Shown piece after piece: positions 34,070 to 42,512 of a stretch of 64,000 nt of DNA. A model generated the notes under the pieces. That model ran no database searches and was not told the origin of the DNA. It was given only the letters and a program-made list of their open reading frames with translations. The stretch is from Hymenobacter mucosus (GTDB lineage: Bacteria > Bacteroidota > Bacteroidia > Cytophagales > Hymenobacteraceae), in NCBI RefSeq assembly GCF_900188255.1, contig NZ_FZNS01000001.1, positions 868,001 through 932,000 on the forward strand, given 5' to 3'. The translations under genes were made by a program, and so were the position numbers. Each line of letters starts with the position of its first letter. Within the stretch, counting starts at the first letter, position 1.

Positions 34070-34615
34070 AATGCAGTACAAAAAGTGCGTAAGGCCCCAA
34101 CAACCTACACCCACAGCCGATTGTTCTGGCGCCCCTCCCTTGCCGCAATTGCCTTCATGGGTTCTAGGCCCTCAGAAAGCGAAGTATTTTCGACCCGCAC
34201 TACTGAAAGCAAGGGCCATGCTCCCACCCAAGCACTAGGTTCGCAAGTTACTGATGGTGTGCTCACTATCTAACTTACAAAAGCTACTTATAGGAGGATG
34301 GCTTACGGGAGGTCATTATCCTACTACCCCTTACCCATAATAGAAGTAACCAGAATATTCCGGCACTTATATAGGCATACTAGCCAGCCGTGTCCATCAG
34401 CAGATTTAGTATTATAAGTCTGACAATCAATTATTTACAATGCATATTAACTCAACTATAAACACATAAGCAAGCTCAACCAGTATAAAATTAACAAGAT
34501 TTTTTTATCAGAATTTGGGTTACTTCTTTCCAATTCCAGGTATACAGGGTGAATCTGACCACAACCTAAGGCAGAAACATACTTATTCTTACTCACCCAC
34601 TCATCAACCTACACC
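34070..34615. other. AT-rich intergenic region upstream of the repetitive lipoprotein
   Basis: About 545 bases. The first 200 are GC-rich and featureless. From about 34270 to 34600 the base composition falls strongly (long A/T tracts such as GATTTTTTTATC at 34499-34510), as expected for a promoter region of a well-expressed gene. No ORF of note, no RNA gene and no repeat is recognised. Confidence 0.5.
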
Positions 34616-35041
34616 ATGAAAAAGGTTCTGTTTTTAGCTCTGGCTGCGGCCTCTTTATCTTTCACATCTTGCGGCGGCGGTAGCGGCAGCGAAGGCAGCG
34701 GTAGCGAAGGCACCAGCACTAGCGGCTCTGGCACCGGCTCGATGGAAGGTACCAGCGATGGTAGCATGAACGACGGCAGCATGAGCAGCGACACGAGCAT
34801 GAGCGGCAGCGGTGCTGGCAGCATGAACGGTGCTGGCACTACTTCCGGCTCGGACGCTACTGGCACCACGGCTGGCACTACCACTACTGGCTCTACTACT
34901 ACCGGCACTACCGATGGCAGCACGACTACCGGCAGCACGGCTGGCGGCACGAACACTACTGGGGGTACCACGGCTGGCGGCACTACCGCTGGTGGCACCA
35001 CGGCTGGTGGTACCACTGCTGGCAGCACTACGGCTCAGTAA
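34616..35041 (+). CDS. Low-complexity Gly/Ser/Thr-rich lipoprotein
   Basis: The 141-residue protein has a lipoprotein signal (VLFLALAAASLSFTSC), so it should be lipid-anchored. The mature chain is almost only Gly, Ser, Thr and a few Met, Asp, Asn and Ala residues. It starts with GSGSEG and GSMxDGSM-like repeats and ends with four or five copies of GTTAG, encoded by 15-base tandem units at 34964-35038. No folded domain is visible; an extended surface linker or sticky anchor is plausible. It has its own AT-rich promoter region and a terminator. Bacteroidota carry similar low-complexity lipoproteins of unknown role. Confidence 0.8.
   Translation: MKKVLFLALAAASLSFTSCGGGSGSEGSGSEGTSTSGSGTGSMEGTSDGSMNDGSMSSDTSMSGSGAGSMNGAGTTSGSDATGTTAGTTTTGSTTTGTTDGSTTTGSTAGGTNTTGGTTAGGTTAGGTTAGGTTAGSTTAQ
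34964..35038 (+). repeat. 15-base tandem repeats encoding GTTAG units
   Basis: Five adjacent 15-base units of the form GGyACyACnGCTGGn (the last unit variant, ending CAG) code for GTTAG x4 and STTAQ. Units differ mainly at third codon positions, which suggests that the peptide, not only the DNA, is maintained. Confidence 0.85.
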
Positions 35042-35067
35042 TCGAGCCCATTATTGCTTGCTTATAC

Positions 35068-35097
35068 AAAAAGCCCCTCCGCATGGAGGGGCTTTTT
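35068..35097 (+). terminator. Rho-independent terminator of the repetitive lipoprotein gene
   Basis: AAAAAGCCCCTCC and GGAGGGGCTTTTT form a perfect stem around a four-base loop, 27 bases after the stop codon. Confidence 0.93.
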
Positions 35098-35187
35098 ACG
35101 TGTAGGCCCACCGTCGTTAGCTCCTGGAATCCTCGTTTCTTCCATGAACTTCCGCGCTACGGTTGACCAAGTTCTAGTTGCGTGCGT

Positions 35188-36216
35188 ATGCCGGGTAATA
35201 GTATGTACTCCCAATTACTAAACCGGATGAAAAAAGTAGCCTTTGGCGTCACGCAGCTGCAGATTCAACGCTTCGTAAACGTATATTTTGTAGAAACTGG
35301 AACGGCCGGCGGATGGGTGCTGGTAGATACTGGCCTCCCCGGCTCGGAGAAGGATATCATTGCCGCTGCCGACGAGATATTCTACCCTGGCACCCACCCC
35401 GAAGCCATTATTCTCACGCACGGCCACATGGACCACGCGGGCTCGGCACAGGCTTTAGCCGAGCACTGGAAAGTGCCAATTCTGGCTCACCCGCTGGAGT
35501 TACCCTTCCTGACGGCCAAAGCCGTGTACCCCCCCGCCGACCCAACGGTAGAAAACGGCGGCTCGCTGGCCTTTGTGGCCCGATTCTTCCCGCCCCAGTC
35601 GTTTCAGCTGAGCGACTACGTCCAGGCCCTGCCCACGGCTGACACTGAAGTTCCGTTCCTACCCGACTGGCGCTGGCTGCACGTACCGGGCCACGCGCCA
35701 GGTCAGGTGGCTTTGTTCCGCGAGCAAGACCGTACCCTACTCGGGGCCGATGCTTTTGCCACGTCCAACCACGAATCGGTACCTTCCCTGCTGTTGCAAC
35801 TCCCCAAAATCAGCGTAGCGGGGGCTCCGTTCAACTATAACTGGCAGCAAGTGCGCGAGTCGGTGCAACAGTTGGCAGCCCTGCGCCCGGAGGCCATTGG
35901 CTGCGGACACGGCCCGGTTATTACAGGTGCCGAAGCCGCTACCGGCCTGCAAGAACTTGCGGACAACTTCCCTATGCCTACCAAAGGACGCTACGTGCAA
36001 GACCCTGCCCGCACCGACGAAAACGGTGTGGCGTACCTGCCCACCGCCGCTCCCGATCCGCTCCGGACCAAGCTCACCATTGCGGCCGTGAGCTTTGGCG
36101 CTTTGGTAGGAGTAGCACTGCTCATCAAAAAGCAGAAAGCCCACAAGCAAAACGACTACCCCAAGAAGCACCCCGATGAGCCCCGTAATCCTCGCACGGG
36201 AAAGTCGCCGGAATAA
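35188..36216 (+). CDS. Metallo-beta-lactamase-fold hydrolase with C-terminal membrane helix
   Basis: The protein (342 residues from this start) has the zinc-binding motif THGHMDHAG near residue 82, then VPGHAPGQVALF, LLGADAF and GCGHGP supplying the other ligands. It is a glyoxalase-II-like MBL hydrolase of unknown substrate. Unusually, a hydrophobic helix near residue 295-315 (LTIAAVSFGALVGVALLI) and a highly charged tail rich in K, N, P and D follow, so it may be tail-anchored. Start codons at 35188, 35203 and 35227 are all possible and are not resolved by a ribosome-binding site. Confidence 0.85.
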   Translation: MPGNSMYSQLLNRMKKVAFGVTQLQIQRFVNVYFVETGTAGGWVLVDTGLPGSEKDIIAAADEIFYPGTHPEAIILTHGHMDHAGSAQALAEHWKVPILAHPLELPFLTAKAVYPPADPTVENGGSLAFVARFFPPQSFQLSDYVQALPTADTEVPFLPDWRWLHVPGHAPGQVALFREQDRTLLGADAFATSNHESVPSLLLQLPKISVAGAPFNYNWQQVRESVQQLAALRPEAIGCGHGPVITGAEAATGLQELADNFPMPTKGRYVQDPARTDENGVAYLPTAAPDPLRTKLTIAAVSFGALVGVALLIKKQKAHKQNDYPKKHPDEPRNPRTGKSPE

Positions 36217-36343
36217 GCACCACGCTACCGCTCAAGCATAGCCGAACGACGCAGGCCCTACCAGTACCAACCGACCAAGAGCAATTTACGGCGGTGGTAT
36301 TGGTAGGGGCTGCGTTGCTCGGTTTTAGCTGCTACTGGAAATG

Positions 36344-37162
36344 CTATTGCCCCGCCCCTTCTTGCGTGACACTAATACCGCCCGATACGGTGGCCACCCG
36401 CAACTGCGGGCCGCCCGCGCCCAGGGTGGCCGTAAGATTGTGGGCCAGCAAGCTCTTGCGCGCTCCGGCGGCCAAAGCCGCCGTGACGCGGCCGTGCACG
36501 GTGCGCGCCATGATGGTAGCAGCGTAGGTGGCCGGAATCTGCCACGTAATTCCTCCATTCACGGTGCTCACATCGAGGCCGCCGCGCGTCCAGGTAGTGC
36601 CGGTAAGGCCCAGGGTAATGCCGCCGTTGGTAGTTTTGCCGCGCACATCGCCCGCTAGGCCCTGCAGCGTGATGCTGCCGTTGGTGGTTTCAAACCGGAT
36701 GGCCCCCTCCACGTTCTCAATGCGGATGTGTCCGTTTGTGGCTTTCAGCGTGAGGCTGGTTTGGGCAGGTACCAGCACTTCGTAGCCTACTTCCCAGTTA
36801 TCTAGCGAATTATTGGCCCGCGCAGCTCGAATGGTGTTGCCTGTCGTGCTGATTTTCACGGCATTGGCAAGCGCTCGGGCTGCTTCCATAGTGGCCGCGC
36901 GCCCTTCAACTCGGGCACGAACCCGCACGGTTGCCCCTTCCCACCCCCGCACCGTGATGCTACCATTGGCTACGGCGTCTATTGTGAGCGGTGTGCCGGC
37001 CGGGGGAGCAGTTAGCTGCATCTCCCGCAGTTCGCACTGCTGCTGTTGTAGGGCGTGGTCGGGCTTGCGGCCTTCGCAGCTCAGCGTGAAGGCTGGAACG
37101 CTAGATTGGGCTAGCGCCGGGGCGGCGGCAGCCAGTGACAAAGCAAGTAGGAGTTTTTTCAT
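36344..37162 (-). CDS. DUF4097-family secreted beta-repeat protein
   Basis: The 272-residue protein has a signal peptide (MKKLLLALSLAAAAPALA then Q) and a mature body of regularly repeated beta-strand units with recurring TNG turns (LKATNGHIRIENVEG, FETTNGSITLQGL, GKTTNGGITLGL, STVNGGITWQI). This is the DUF4097/DUF4098 type of right-handed beta-helix seen in adhesin-like proteins. The function is unknown. The frame is open far upstream, but only the ATG at 37160-37162 gives a signal peptide. It is divergent from the next secreted protein gene. Confidence 0.85.
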   Translation of the reverse strand: MKKLLLALSLAAAAPALAQSSVPAFTLSCEGRKPDHALQQQQCELREMQLTAPPAGTPLTIDAVANGSITVRGWEGATVRVRARVEGRAATMEAARALANAVKISTTGNTIRAARANNSLDNWEVGYEVLVPAQTSLTLKATNGHIRIENVEGAIRFETTNGSITLQGLAGDVRGKTTNGGITLGLTGTTWTRGGLDVSTVNGGITWQIPATYAATIMARTVHGRVTAALAAGARKSLLAHNLTATLGAGGPQLRVATVSGGISVTQEGAGQ

Positions 37163-37275
37163 GCAGGAAAAGGGCAGAAATACGGGCGCAAGCGCACCAG
37201 ATAGACAAAGCCGGCACACGCACCAAGCAAGGAAGTAAAAGTGCAGCAAAACTTCGTGGGAGCTTACCTTGCAGC

Positions 37276-37713
37276 ATGGTATTTCGCATTCTCGTTTTCG
37301 GCTTGCTGCTGAGCGTGCCTCCGGCGGCAATGGCACAGCGCAAAAGCACCGCTGTGCCCAAGCTGGCACCTTCTTTCTTCACAACCTACTCCTACCTTTC
37401 CTACACCATCCTGGACAAGGGCACTAGTCCTACCCCCATGCCGGCCCGGGGTGTGGGTGGCACCCTGGCCCTGCGCCCCGATGGCTCTTACCAGAAACGA
37501 CTGACGCTAGCCGGCAATGGCACCACGCTCCGCTTCGACCAGGATGGGCGCTACACCTTTGCCGGCGACAAAATATCGTTTTCGTACGCTGACAAAAACG
37601 GCCAGCCCCGCACCGATCAAGGCACTTTCCGGCTGCGCAACGGGGTGCTCACCATCGAAATACAGGGCTATCCAGCCGGCAACCAAAGCACCTACACCCT
37701 CCGCCAACAGTAG
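37276..37713 (+). CDS. Small secreted lipocalin-like protein
   Basis: The 145-residue protein has a signal peptide (VFRILVFGLLLSVPPAAMA then Q) and about 125 mature residues made of alternating short strands (GTLALRPDGSYQKRLTL, GRYTFAGDKISFSYADKNGQ, GTFRLRNGVLTIEIQGYP). This looks like a small lipocalin or META-type beta barrel and is similar in style to the secreted protein at 13497, although I see no clear sequence relationship. The frame is open upstream to 37135 but only this ATG gives a signal peptide. The function is unknown. Confidence 0.72.
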   Translation: MVFRILVFGLLLSVPPAAMAQRKSTAVPKLAPSFFTTYSYLSYTILDKGTSPTPMPARGVGGTLALRPDGSYQKRLTLAGNGTTLRFDQDGRYTFAGDKISFSYADKNGQPRTDQGTFRLRNGVLTIEIQGYPAGNQSTYTLRQQ

Positions 37714-37920
37714 CGCCGGTAGCGGTAGCCGGCTTGGGCACGGCTCAGGTAGGTATTTCCTCAGCTGGGAAGTAGGCAGCTTGCTGGGCGCGTGGTTTGG
37801 CCCTGGCAGGAGGCGTTTGCGTTGCGCCCGGCCGGGCTTTCTGCTAACTTGCGGCCCTTTCGGCCCCACCCGCGCCGATACTGAACCTCACTAACTCACC
37901 ATTTCACAAACTTACTATAG

Positions 37921-38655
37921 ATGGGACGCGCGTTTGAATTCCGCAAAGGCCGCAAAATGAAGCGCTGGGACCGGATGTCCAAGGACTTTACCCGCATCGG
38001 GAAGGAAATTGTGATGGCCGTGAAAGAATCCGGCCCTAACCCCGATACCAACTCCCGCCTGCGTACCGCCATCCAGAACGCCAAGGGTGTAAACATGCCG
38101 AAAGACCGCGTAGATGCGGCCATTAAGCGCGCTAGCTCCCGCGAGGAAAAAGACTACCAGGAAGTGGTGTATGAGGGCTACGCCCCCCACGGTGTGGCCA
38201 TTGTAGTAGAAACGGCTACCGACAACCCTACCCGCACCGTGGCCAACGTGCGCATGTACTTCAACCGTGGCAATGGCGCCCTGGGTACGGCGGGCTCCTC
38301 CGATTTCACGTTCACTCGCAAAGGTGTATTTAAGCTGGCTGCCGAAGGCCTCGACCTGGAGGAACTGGAGCTAGAACTAATTGATGCTGGCGCCGAAGAT
38401 GTGTACGCCGACCAGGACGAGGACGAGCACGGCAACGTGAAGGATCTGATTGTAGTAGAAACAGCCTTTGCCGACTTCGGCCAGATGCAGAAGGCGCTGG
38501 ACGAGAAAGGCCTGGCCGTGTTGTCGTCGCAGTTGCAGCGCGTACCCAATGCTACCGTGCATTTGGAAGGCGACCAGCTGGAAGAAGTGATGAACCTCAT
38601 TGAGAAGTTTGAGGACGACGACGACGTGCAAGCGGTGTATCACACGCTTGGCTAA
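37921..38655 (+). CDS. YebC/TACO1-family protein
   Basis: The 244-residue protein matches the YebC/PmpR/TACO1 family along its whole length: the N-terminus MGRAFEFRKGRKMKRWDRMS, then FTRIGKEIVMAVKESGPNPD, the NMPKDRVDAAIKRA segment, and YEGYAPHGVAIVVETATDNP in domain 2. In other bacteria these proteins act as transcriptional regulators or as translation factors that help ribosomes through proline stretches. The ATG has no strong Shine-Dalgarno. It is followed by a small uncharacterised gene and rluF, so a general translation-related neighbourhood is plausible. Confidence 0.93.
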   Translation: MGRAFEFRKGRKMKRWDRMSKDFTRIGKEIVMAVKESGPNPDTNSRLRTAIQNAKGVNMPKDRVDAAIKRASSREEKDYQEVVYEGYAPHGVAIVVETATDNPTRTVANVRMYFNRGNGALGTAGSSDFTFTRKGVFKLAAEGLDLEELELELIDAGAEDVYADQDEDEHGNVKDLIVVETAFADFGQMQKALDEKGLAVLSSQLQRVPNATVHLEGDQLEEVMNLIEKFEDDDDVQAVYHTLG

Positions 38656-38752
38656 CACGTGCTAGCGCACCGCGCCGTACGTGCTGTTTTCTTGTAAGCC
38701 CGCGGGCCGCTCCGGTTGGGGCGGCTCGCTGTGCTTTTACCCTGCTGCCACC

Positions 38753-39097
38753 ATGCCCATTCCGTACAAAACGCTTTTCCTGCTGGAAGCTGCTACCGAC
38801 CTAGTCTTCGAAATCAAACGCCTGGATGTGCAAAGCACCAACCCGGGTGAAGTTTACTTCTGGTTTCGCTTCGATAAAGCTACGCAACAGCTTCAGTCCC
38901 TAACCTTCGTAGCCATGGATTCGCGCAGCGACGAGCAGTACCGCACCTTCGTCCAAGGCGCCTTGCAGTTTGGCCCCAGTGCTGGCACTTACACCCCTCA
39001 GCTCTTGGGTACCCCTATTCATCTGCACCTTATAGTGCCAGCCATCCTGCCCCCCGCGGCCGAAACGGCACTGTTTGGATACTTCCTCGCCGCTTAA
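38753..39097 (+). CDS. Small conserved-looking protein of unknown function
   Basis: The 114-residue protein starts MPIPYKTLFLLEAATDLVFE and has no signal peptide or membrane helix. It has mixed alpha/beta features and I do not recognise a family. The frame is open 24 codons upstream, but the ATG at 38753 is the first one. Its codon pattern is like its neighbours', and it lies in the same direction between yebC and rluF, 97 bases after the former. It may be part of that unit. Confidence 0.6.
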   Translation: MPIPYKTLFLLEAATDLVFEIKRLDVQSTNPGEVYFWFRFDKATQQLQSLTFVAMDSRSDEQYRTFVQGALQFGPSAGTYTPQLLGTPIHLHLIVPAILPPAAETALFGYFLAA

Positions 39098-39132
39098 TTG
39101 GGCTAGTGATTCCGCTGGCAGTGGGCAAGCCG

Positions 39133-39140
39133 TATCTTTG
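39133..39140 (+). promoter_or_regulatory. Bacteroidota-type -7 element upstream of rluF
   Basis: TATCTTTG fits the TAnnTTTG consensus exactly. Transcription would begin near 39147, giving a leader of about 60 bases before the ATG at 39208. A -33 TTTG is not clear. Confidence 0.5.
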
Positions 39141-39207
39141 CGGCCCATTAGCCAGTACTAGACTAGTACAGTGCCTTCGACTTTCTGCTTTTAACCTCTT
39201 CTACTTC

Positions 39208-40299
39208 ATGGCTACCCGACTCAATAAATACATCAGTGAAAGTGGCGTGTGCTCCCGCCGGGAAGCTGACCGCTACATCGAGCAGGGCAGCGTGTTTGTG
39301 AATGGCAAGCGCGCTACCGTGGGCACCCAGGTAACGGGCAAGGACCGCGTGGTGGTGAATGGCAGCGTAATTGAGCCTCGCGGCGAAGAGGAGGTAGTGT
39401 ACATTGCCTACAACAAGCCCCCAGGCATCACCACCACCACCACGGTAGGCGTGCGCGACAACATTATTCGGGCTATCAAGCACAGCGTGCGCCTCGTGCC
39501 GGTTGGCCAGCTCGATAAGGAGTCGCAGGGTTTGGTGCTGCTCACCAACAACGGCGAGCTGGTAAACAAGATCTTGCGCAGCAGCCACGTGCACGAAAAC
39601 GAGTACGTGGTAATGCTCAATAAGCCTATCACCGAGCAGTTTCTGGAAGCTATTGCCACTGGTGCAGGCCAGCCCGGGGCCGAAGCCCAGCAAATCAAAA
39701 TAACCAAGGACACGCCCTACATCTTCCGCATTTCCCTTCTTCACGATACCATCCGCCAGATTCGGCGCTGGTGCGAGCAGCTCGGCTACGAGGTGGTGCA
39801 GATGGAGCGTATTCGGGTGATGAACGTGAGCGTGAAAGCCCTGGGGGTGGGCGAGTGGCGTGACCTCCGCCCCGGCGAGCTGAAAGTATTGCAAGAAACG
39901 CTGGACCAAGCTGGCCCGGCTCCATCAGGTGCAGCCCGCCGCAAACGAACCAGCACGGCGGCCTTCTGGGGTGAGCGGCCTGCTCGGGGTGCATCTGCCA
40001 AAACTGGCCCGGCCCCTACCGGCGCCGACGCGCCCAAGCCCAGCCCCCGCTCCAAGCCTACCGACGAATGGCTGGAAATGCCCACCGAGCAGAAACCCAA
40101 ACGGACTGCTCGCCCAGGCGGCGGACGCCCCGCGGGGTCTGCCGCAGCTCGACCGGAGGGCAAAAGCACTGGCCGCCCCACCCGTACCGCTGGCCCACGC
40201 AGCGCGGGCGGGCCAGCCAAAGGACCAGCCGCCCCACCCAAAGGGAAACCCAGCAACCGAGGCACTCGCGGTGCCAGCCGACCAGGTAAACGCTCTTAG
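39208..40299 (+). CDS. rluF: 23S rRNA pseudouridine synthase RluF-like with long basic tail
   Basis: The 363-residue protein has an S4 RNA-binding domain at about residues 3-65 (MATRLNKYISESGVCSRREA) and a RsuA/RluF-type catalytic domain. The catalytic aspartate is in VGQLDKESQGL, and NEYVVMLNKPIT and IRQIRRWCEQLGYEV are family segments. RluF modifies 23S rRNA position 2604 in E. coli. The catalytic domain ends near residue 240; a lysine-, arginine-, proline- and glycine-rich tail of about 120 residues follows, absent from the E. coli protein. It may strengthen RNA contacts. Confidence 0.88.
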   Translation: MATRLNKYISESGVCSRREADRYIEQGSVFVNGKRATVGTQVTGKDRVVVNGSVIEPRGEEEVVYIAYNKPPGITTTTTVGVRDNIIRAIKHSVRLVPVGQLDKESQGLVLLTNNGELVNKILRSSHVHENEYVVMLNKPITEQFLEAIATGAGQPGAEAQQIKITKDTPYIFRISLLHDTIRQIRRWCEQLGYEVVQMERIRVMNVSVKALGVGEWRDLRPGELKVLQETLDQAGPAPSGAARRKRTSTAAFWGERPARGASAKTGPAPTGADAPKPSPRSKPTDEWLEMPTEQKPKRTARPGGGRPAGSAAARPEGKSTGRPTRTAGPRSAGGPAKGPAAPPKGKPSNRGTRGASRPGKRS

Positions 40300-40306
40300 C
40301 CGTATA

Positions 40307-40340
40307 CGGGCCGCCTCCACCGAGGCGGCCCGTTGCTTTT
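40307..40340 (+). terminator. Rho-independent terminator after rluF
   Basis: CGGGCCGCCT pairs with AGGCGGCCCG around a six-base loop, and TTGCTTTT follows. It begins seven bases after the stop codon. Confidence 0.88.
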
Positions 40341-40643
40341 AGGCCCTGCCAATAAGAATCCTACCTTTCTAAAAAGTCTGAACCTACTAACAAACGGGCT
40401 ATTATTTGCCGGCACCGTTTGAGGATCACTCAACCAAAAAAGGCCTTCTGCACATGGTAAAGGGCAATACTGCTACCTGAGGATGACAGTACAAGCAGTC
40501 TCCTGGTGAGTCAGCGACGATGTATGAAAAGTCTGATAATGGCAAAAACTTGGATACAGAGTAGGCTAGATAGCCTGCTATGTTTGAGATGTTGGTAGCG
40601 GGCTGCTACTGCACAATGCATCACTCACTTTTTGCCTAGACTT
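40341..40643. other. Intergenic region before the YiaA-like gene
   Basis: About 300 bases without an ORF. GAGGATGACAG at about 40489-40499 resembles one end of the palindromic element found between bioB and bioF, so it could be a degraded remnant of the same repeat family. Otherwise nothing is seen; the promoter for the following gene must lie here. Confidence 0.35.
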
Positions 40644-41060
40644 ATGCTGTCCACCAAACCATCTAACGCGTTTATAGCTGCCTCTTGGGTAGCCTTATTG
40701 GCTGGCTTGGCTGCCTTCATTATTGGCCTATGGAATGCCCATATGCAACTCAATGAAAAAGGCTACTACTTCGCCGTGCTCATGTACGGTCTGTTTGCGG
40801 CCATTTCCTTGCAGAAATCAGTGCGCGACCAACTAGAGGGCATTCCGGTAACCAGTATTTACTACGGTCTTAGCTGGTTTTCTACCCTCTTGGCCATTGC
40901 CCTGCTGGTAGTGGGCCTGTGGAACGCAACCCTCCTGCTTAGCGAGAAAGGTTTTTATGCTATGGTCTTTGCACTGAGTTTATTCGCGGCCATTGCCGTG
41001 CAGAAAAATACCCGCGACGCCCACGGCCGCACCCCAGAATCGGCCGCTGAACCCAGCTGA
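40644..41060 (+). CDS. YiaA/YiaB-type inner membrane protein
   Basis: The 138-residue protein has four membrane helices arranged as two copies of a YiaAB motif (about residues 8-60 and 72-122), each with GLWNA followed by LNEKG or LSEKG. The internal duplication is clear ([19 protein letters not shown] and [18 protein letters not shown]). The family has no assigned function; E. coli yiaA and yiaB are uncharacterised inner-membrane genes. The ATG at 40644 is preferred over an in-frame TTG 12 bases upstream. Confidence 0.84.
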   Translation: MLSTKPSNAFIAASWVALLAGLAAFIIGLWNAHMQLNEKGYYFAVLMYGLFAAISLQKSVRDQLEGIPVTSIYYGLSWFSTLLAIALLVVGLWNATLLLSEKGFYAMVFALSLFAAIAVQKNTRDAHGRTPESAAEPS

Positions 41061-41106
41061 ATATATTAAGTTAGCGGCGCCGGTCTCTAGTGACCTGGAA
41101 TGAAGA

Positions 41107-41652
41107 ATGACACAAACTGCGAAAGAAAAGATGTTGGCGGGCGAGCTGTACTTGGCCAACGACCCCGAACTAGTAGCCGAGCGTATTGAGGCCAAAGCCC
41201 GCTGCCACCGTTACAATCAGGAGCCCGTACACCTCAACCGGGAGATACTGGCTGAACTGCTCGGCTACGAAACCGACGCCCACTTAGAAACCCCGCTCCG
41301 CTGCGACTACGGCTATAATGTGCGGCTCGGGCGCAACGTCTTTGCCAATTACAACCTGACTATTCTGGACTGCGCCCCCGTCACCATCGGCGACAACGTG
41401 TTCATTGCCCCCAATGTACTGCTGACCACGGCGGGGCATCCGGTAGAGGTCGGGCCCCGGGTAGAAGGCTGGGAATTTGCCAAGCCCATCACCATTGGTG
41501 ACAACGTGTGGTTGGGTGCGGGGGTGCTAGTGATGCCCGGCGTAACCATTGGGGCCGGTACTACCATTGGGGCCGGTAGCGTAGTCACCCGCGATATTCC
41601 GGCTGGCGTGGTGGCCGTGGGCAACCCATGTCGGGTACTGCGCAGCATTTAG
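41107..41652 (+). CDS. Maltose/sugar O-acetyltransferase (Maa type)
   Basis: The 181-residue protein has an N-terminal helical Maa domain (KMLAGELYLANDPEL) and a left-handed parallel beta helix of hexapeptide repeats (IGDNVFIAPNVLL, IGDNVWLGAGVLVMPG). The catalytic-type histidine lies in TAGHPVE. It acetylates a sugar or galactoside hydroxyl with acetyl-CoA. The physiological acceptor is unknown. It is 46 bases after the YiaA-like gene and three bases before the next gene, so those two are co-transcribed. Confidence 0.92.
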   Translation: MTQTAKEKMLAGELYLANDPELVAERIEAKARCHRYNQEPVHLNREILAELLGYETDAHLETPLRCDYGYNVRLGRNVFANYNLTILDCAPVTIGDNVFIAPNVLLTTAGHPVEVGPRVEGWEFAKPITIGDNVWLGAGVLVMPGVTIGAGTTIGAGSVVTRDIPAGVVAVGNPCRVLRSI

Positions 41653-41655
41653 GTA

Positions 41656-42357
41656 ATGCATGCAGCCCTTGAGCAAGTCTATCGGCGCTTTGCTCGCTAC
41701 CGCCTGCGTCAGCCCCTGGAAGCCTGTCCGTGCTGCATTACCCCAGCCGAAAACGCCCTTCTGTGGACGGTGCCACTCCGGCAGCTTTCCGAAGAGCAGT
41801 TGCGACGCTACGCCTTCAAAGCTATAACTACGTGGGGTAGCGCCGAGGATTTTCGCTACTTCTTGCCGCGCCTACTACACTTAGCAAGCCAGCCCGCATC
41901 GAAGATTGACAAGGAGGTTTTCTTCGGTAAAATCGGGCTGGCGGGCTGGGCAACGTGGCCGCCCCCCAACCAAGAAGCAGTGCGGACTTTTCTGCTAGCC
42001 TGGTGGCATCACCACATTCGGAAGGAAGACTTTTTTGAGCAGGAGCTATTAAGCGGCTTGGTGGCGTTGGTGGGCAATCTTGCACCCTTGCTAGCAGCCT
42101 GGCAGATTTCTTTTGCTGATCGTAGCTTTTCAAACTTGGTTAGCCTGCTAGAATATTTTGATGATTTTGTGCCTGCCCTACGCCGCAGCCTCCCGCAGGC
42201 AGACCTGGTTGCGGCGAGTAGTAAGCAGCTGAACCAGTGGCTTGTGGCGCAGCTCCCCATTTTGGAGCAAGGCTTTTTCCAATATATTTCTACCGATTCC
42301 GACTTTGCTGCGCGCATCAGTAGAGCCCACACCGTAGCTAGTCTTCTGCCAGCATAA
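41656..42357 (+). CDS. Conserved-looking protein of unknown function
   Basis: The 233-residue protein lacks a signal peptide and is mostly alpha-helical. A CPCC motif near residue 24 (EACPCCITPAENALL) could bind metal or be redox-active, and several tryptophans are conserved in position (TTWGSAEDFRYFLPRLL, WATWPPPNQ). I do not recognise a family. The start at 41656 is three bases after the acetyltransferase stop, so it is in the same transcript. Nothing links it to biotin synthesis, which begins 155 bases downstream. Confidence 0.72.
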   Translation: MHAALEQVYRRFARYRLRQPLEACPCCITPAENALLWTVPLRQLSEEQLRRYAFKAITTWGSAEDFRYFLPRLLHLASQPASKIDKEVFFGKIGLAGWATWPPPNQEAVRTFLLAWWHHHIRKEDFFEQELLSGLVALVGNLAPLLAAWQISFADRSFSNLVSLLEYFDDFVPALRRSLPQADLVAASSKQLNQWLVAQLPILEQGFFQYISTDSDFAARISRAHTVASLLPA

Positions 42358-42512
42358 GCATGAGAGAGGGTCTCATAATGCCAAGGCGTTTCATCTGTCA
42401 GAATCTAGTTCTCGTGTATCTTGCGGCCTGCGGCGTAGCTGTAGCTACCGGCAGGCTGCCCTTTTTGGTCACCTCTTCTACCTAAAACCAGAAACTACTT
42501 CCTCCCCACCCC

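Noticed and set aside
34609..35028. Minus-strand frame rich in Pro and Val opposite the repetitive lipoprotein
   Set aside because: It is the reverse reading of the Gly/Thr/Ser repeats; the plus-strand frame has a lipoprotein signal and a terminator, the minus one has neither.
39163..39909. Open frame of about 248 codons on the minus strand antisense to rluF
   Set aside because: It mirrors rluF codon usage, shows no domain, and rluF itself is clearly supported by motifs.
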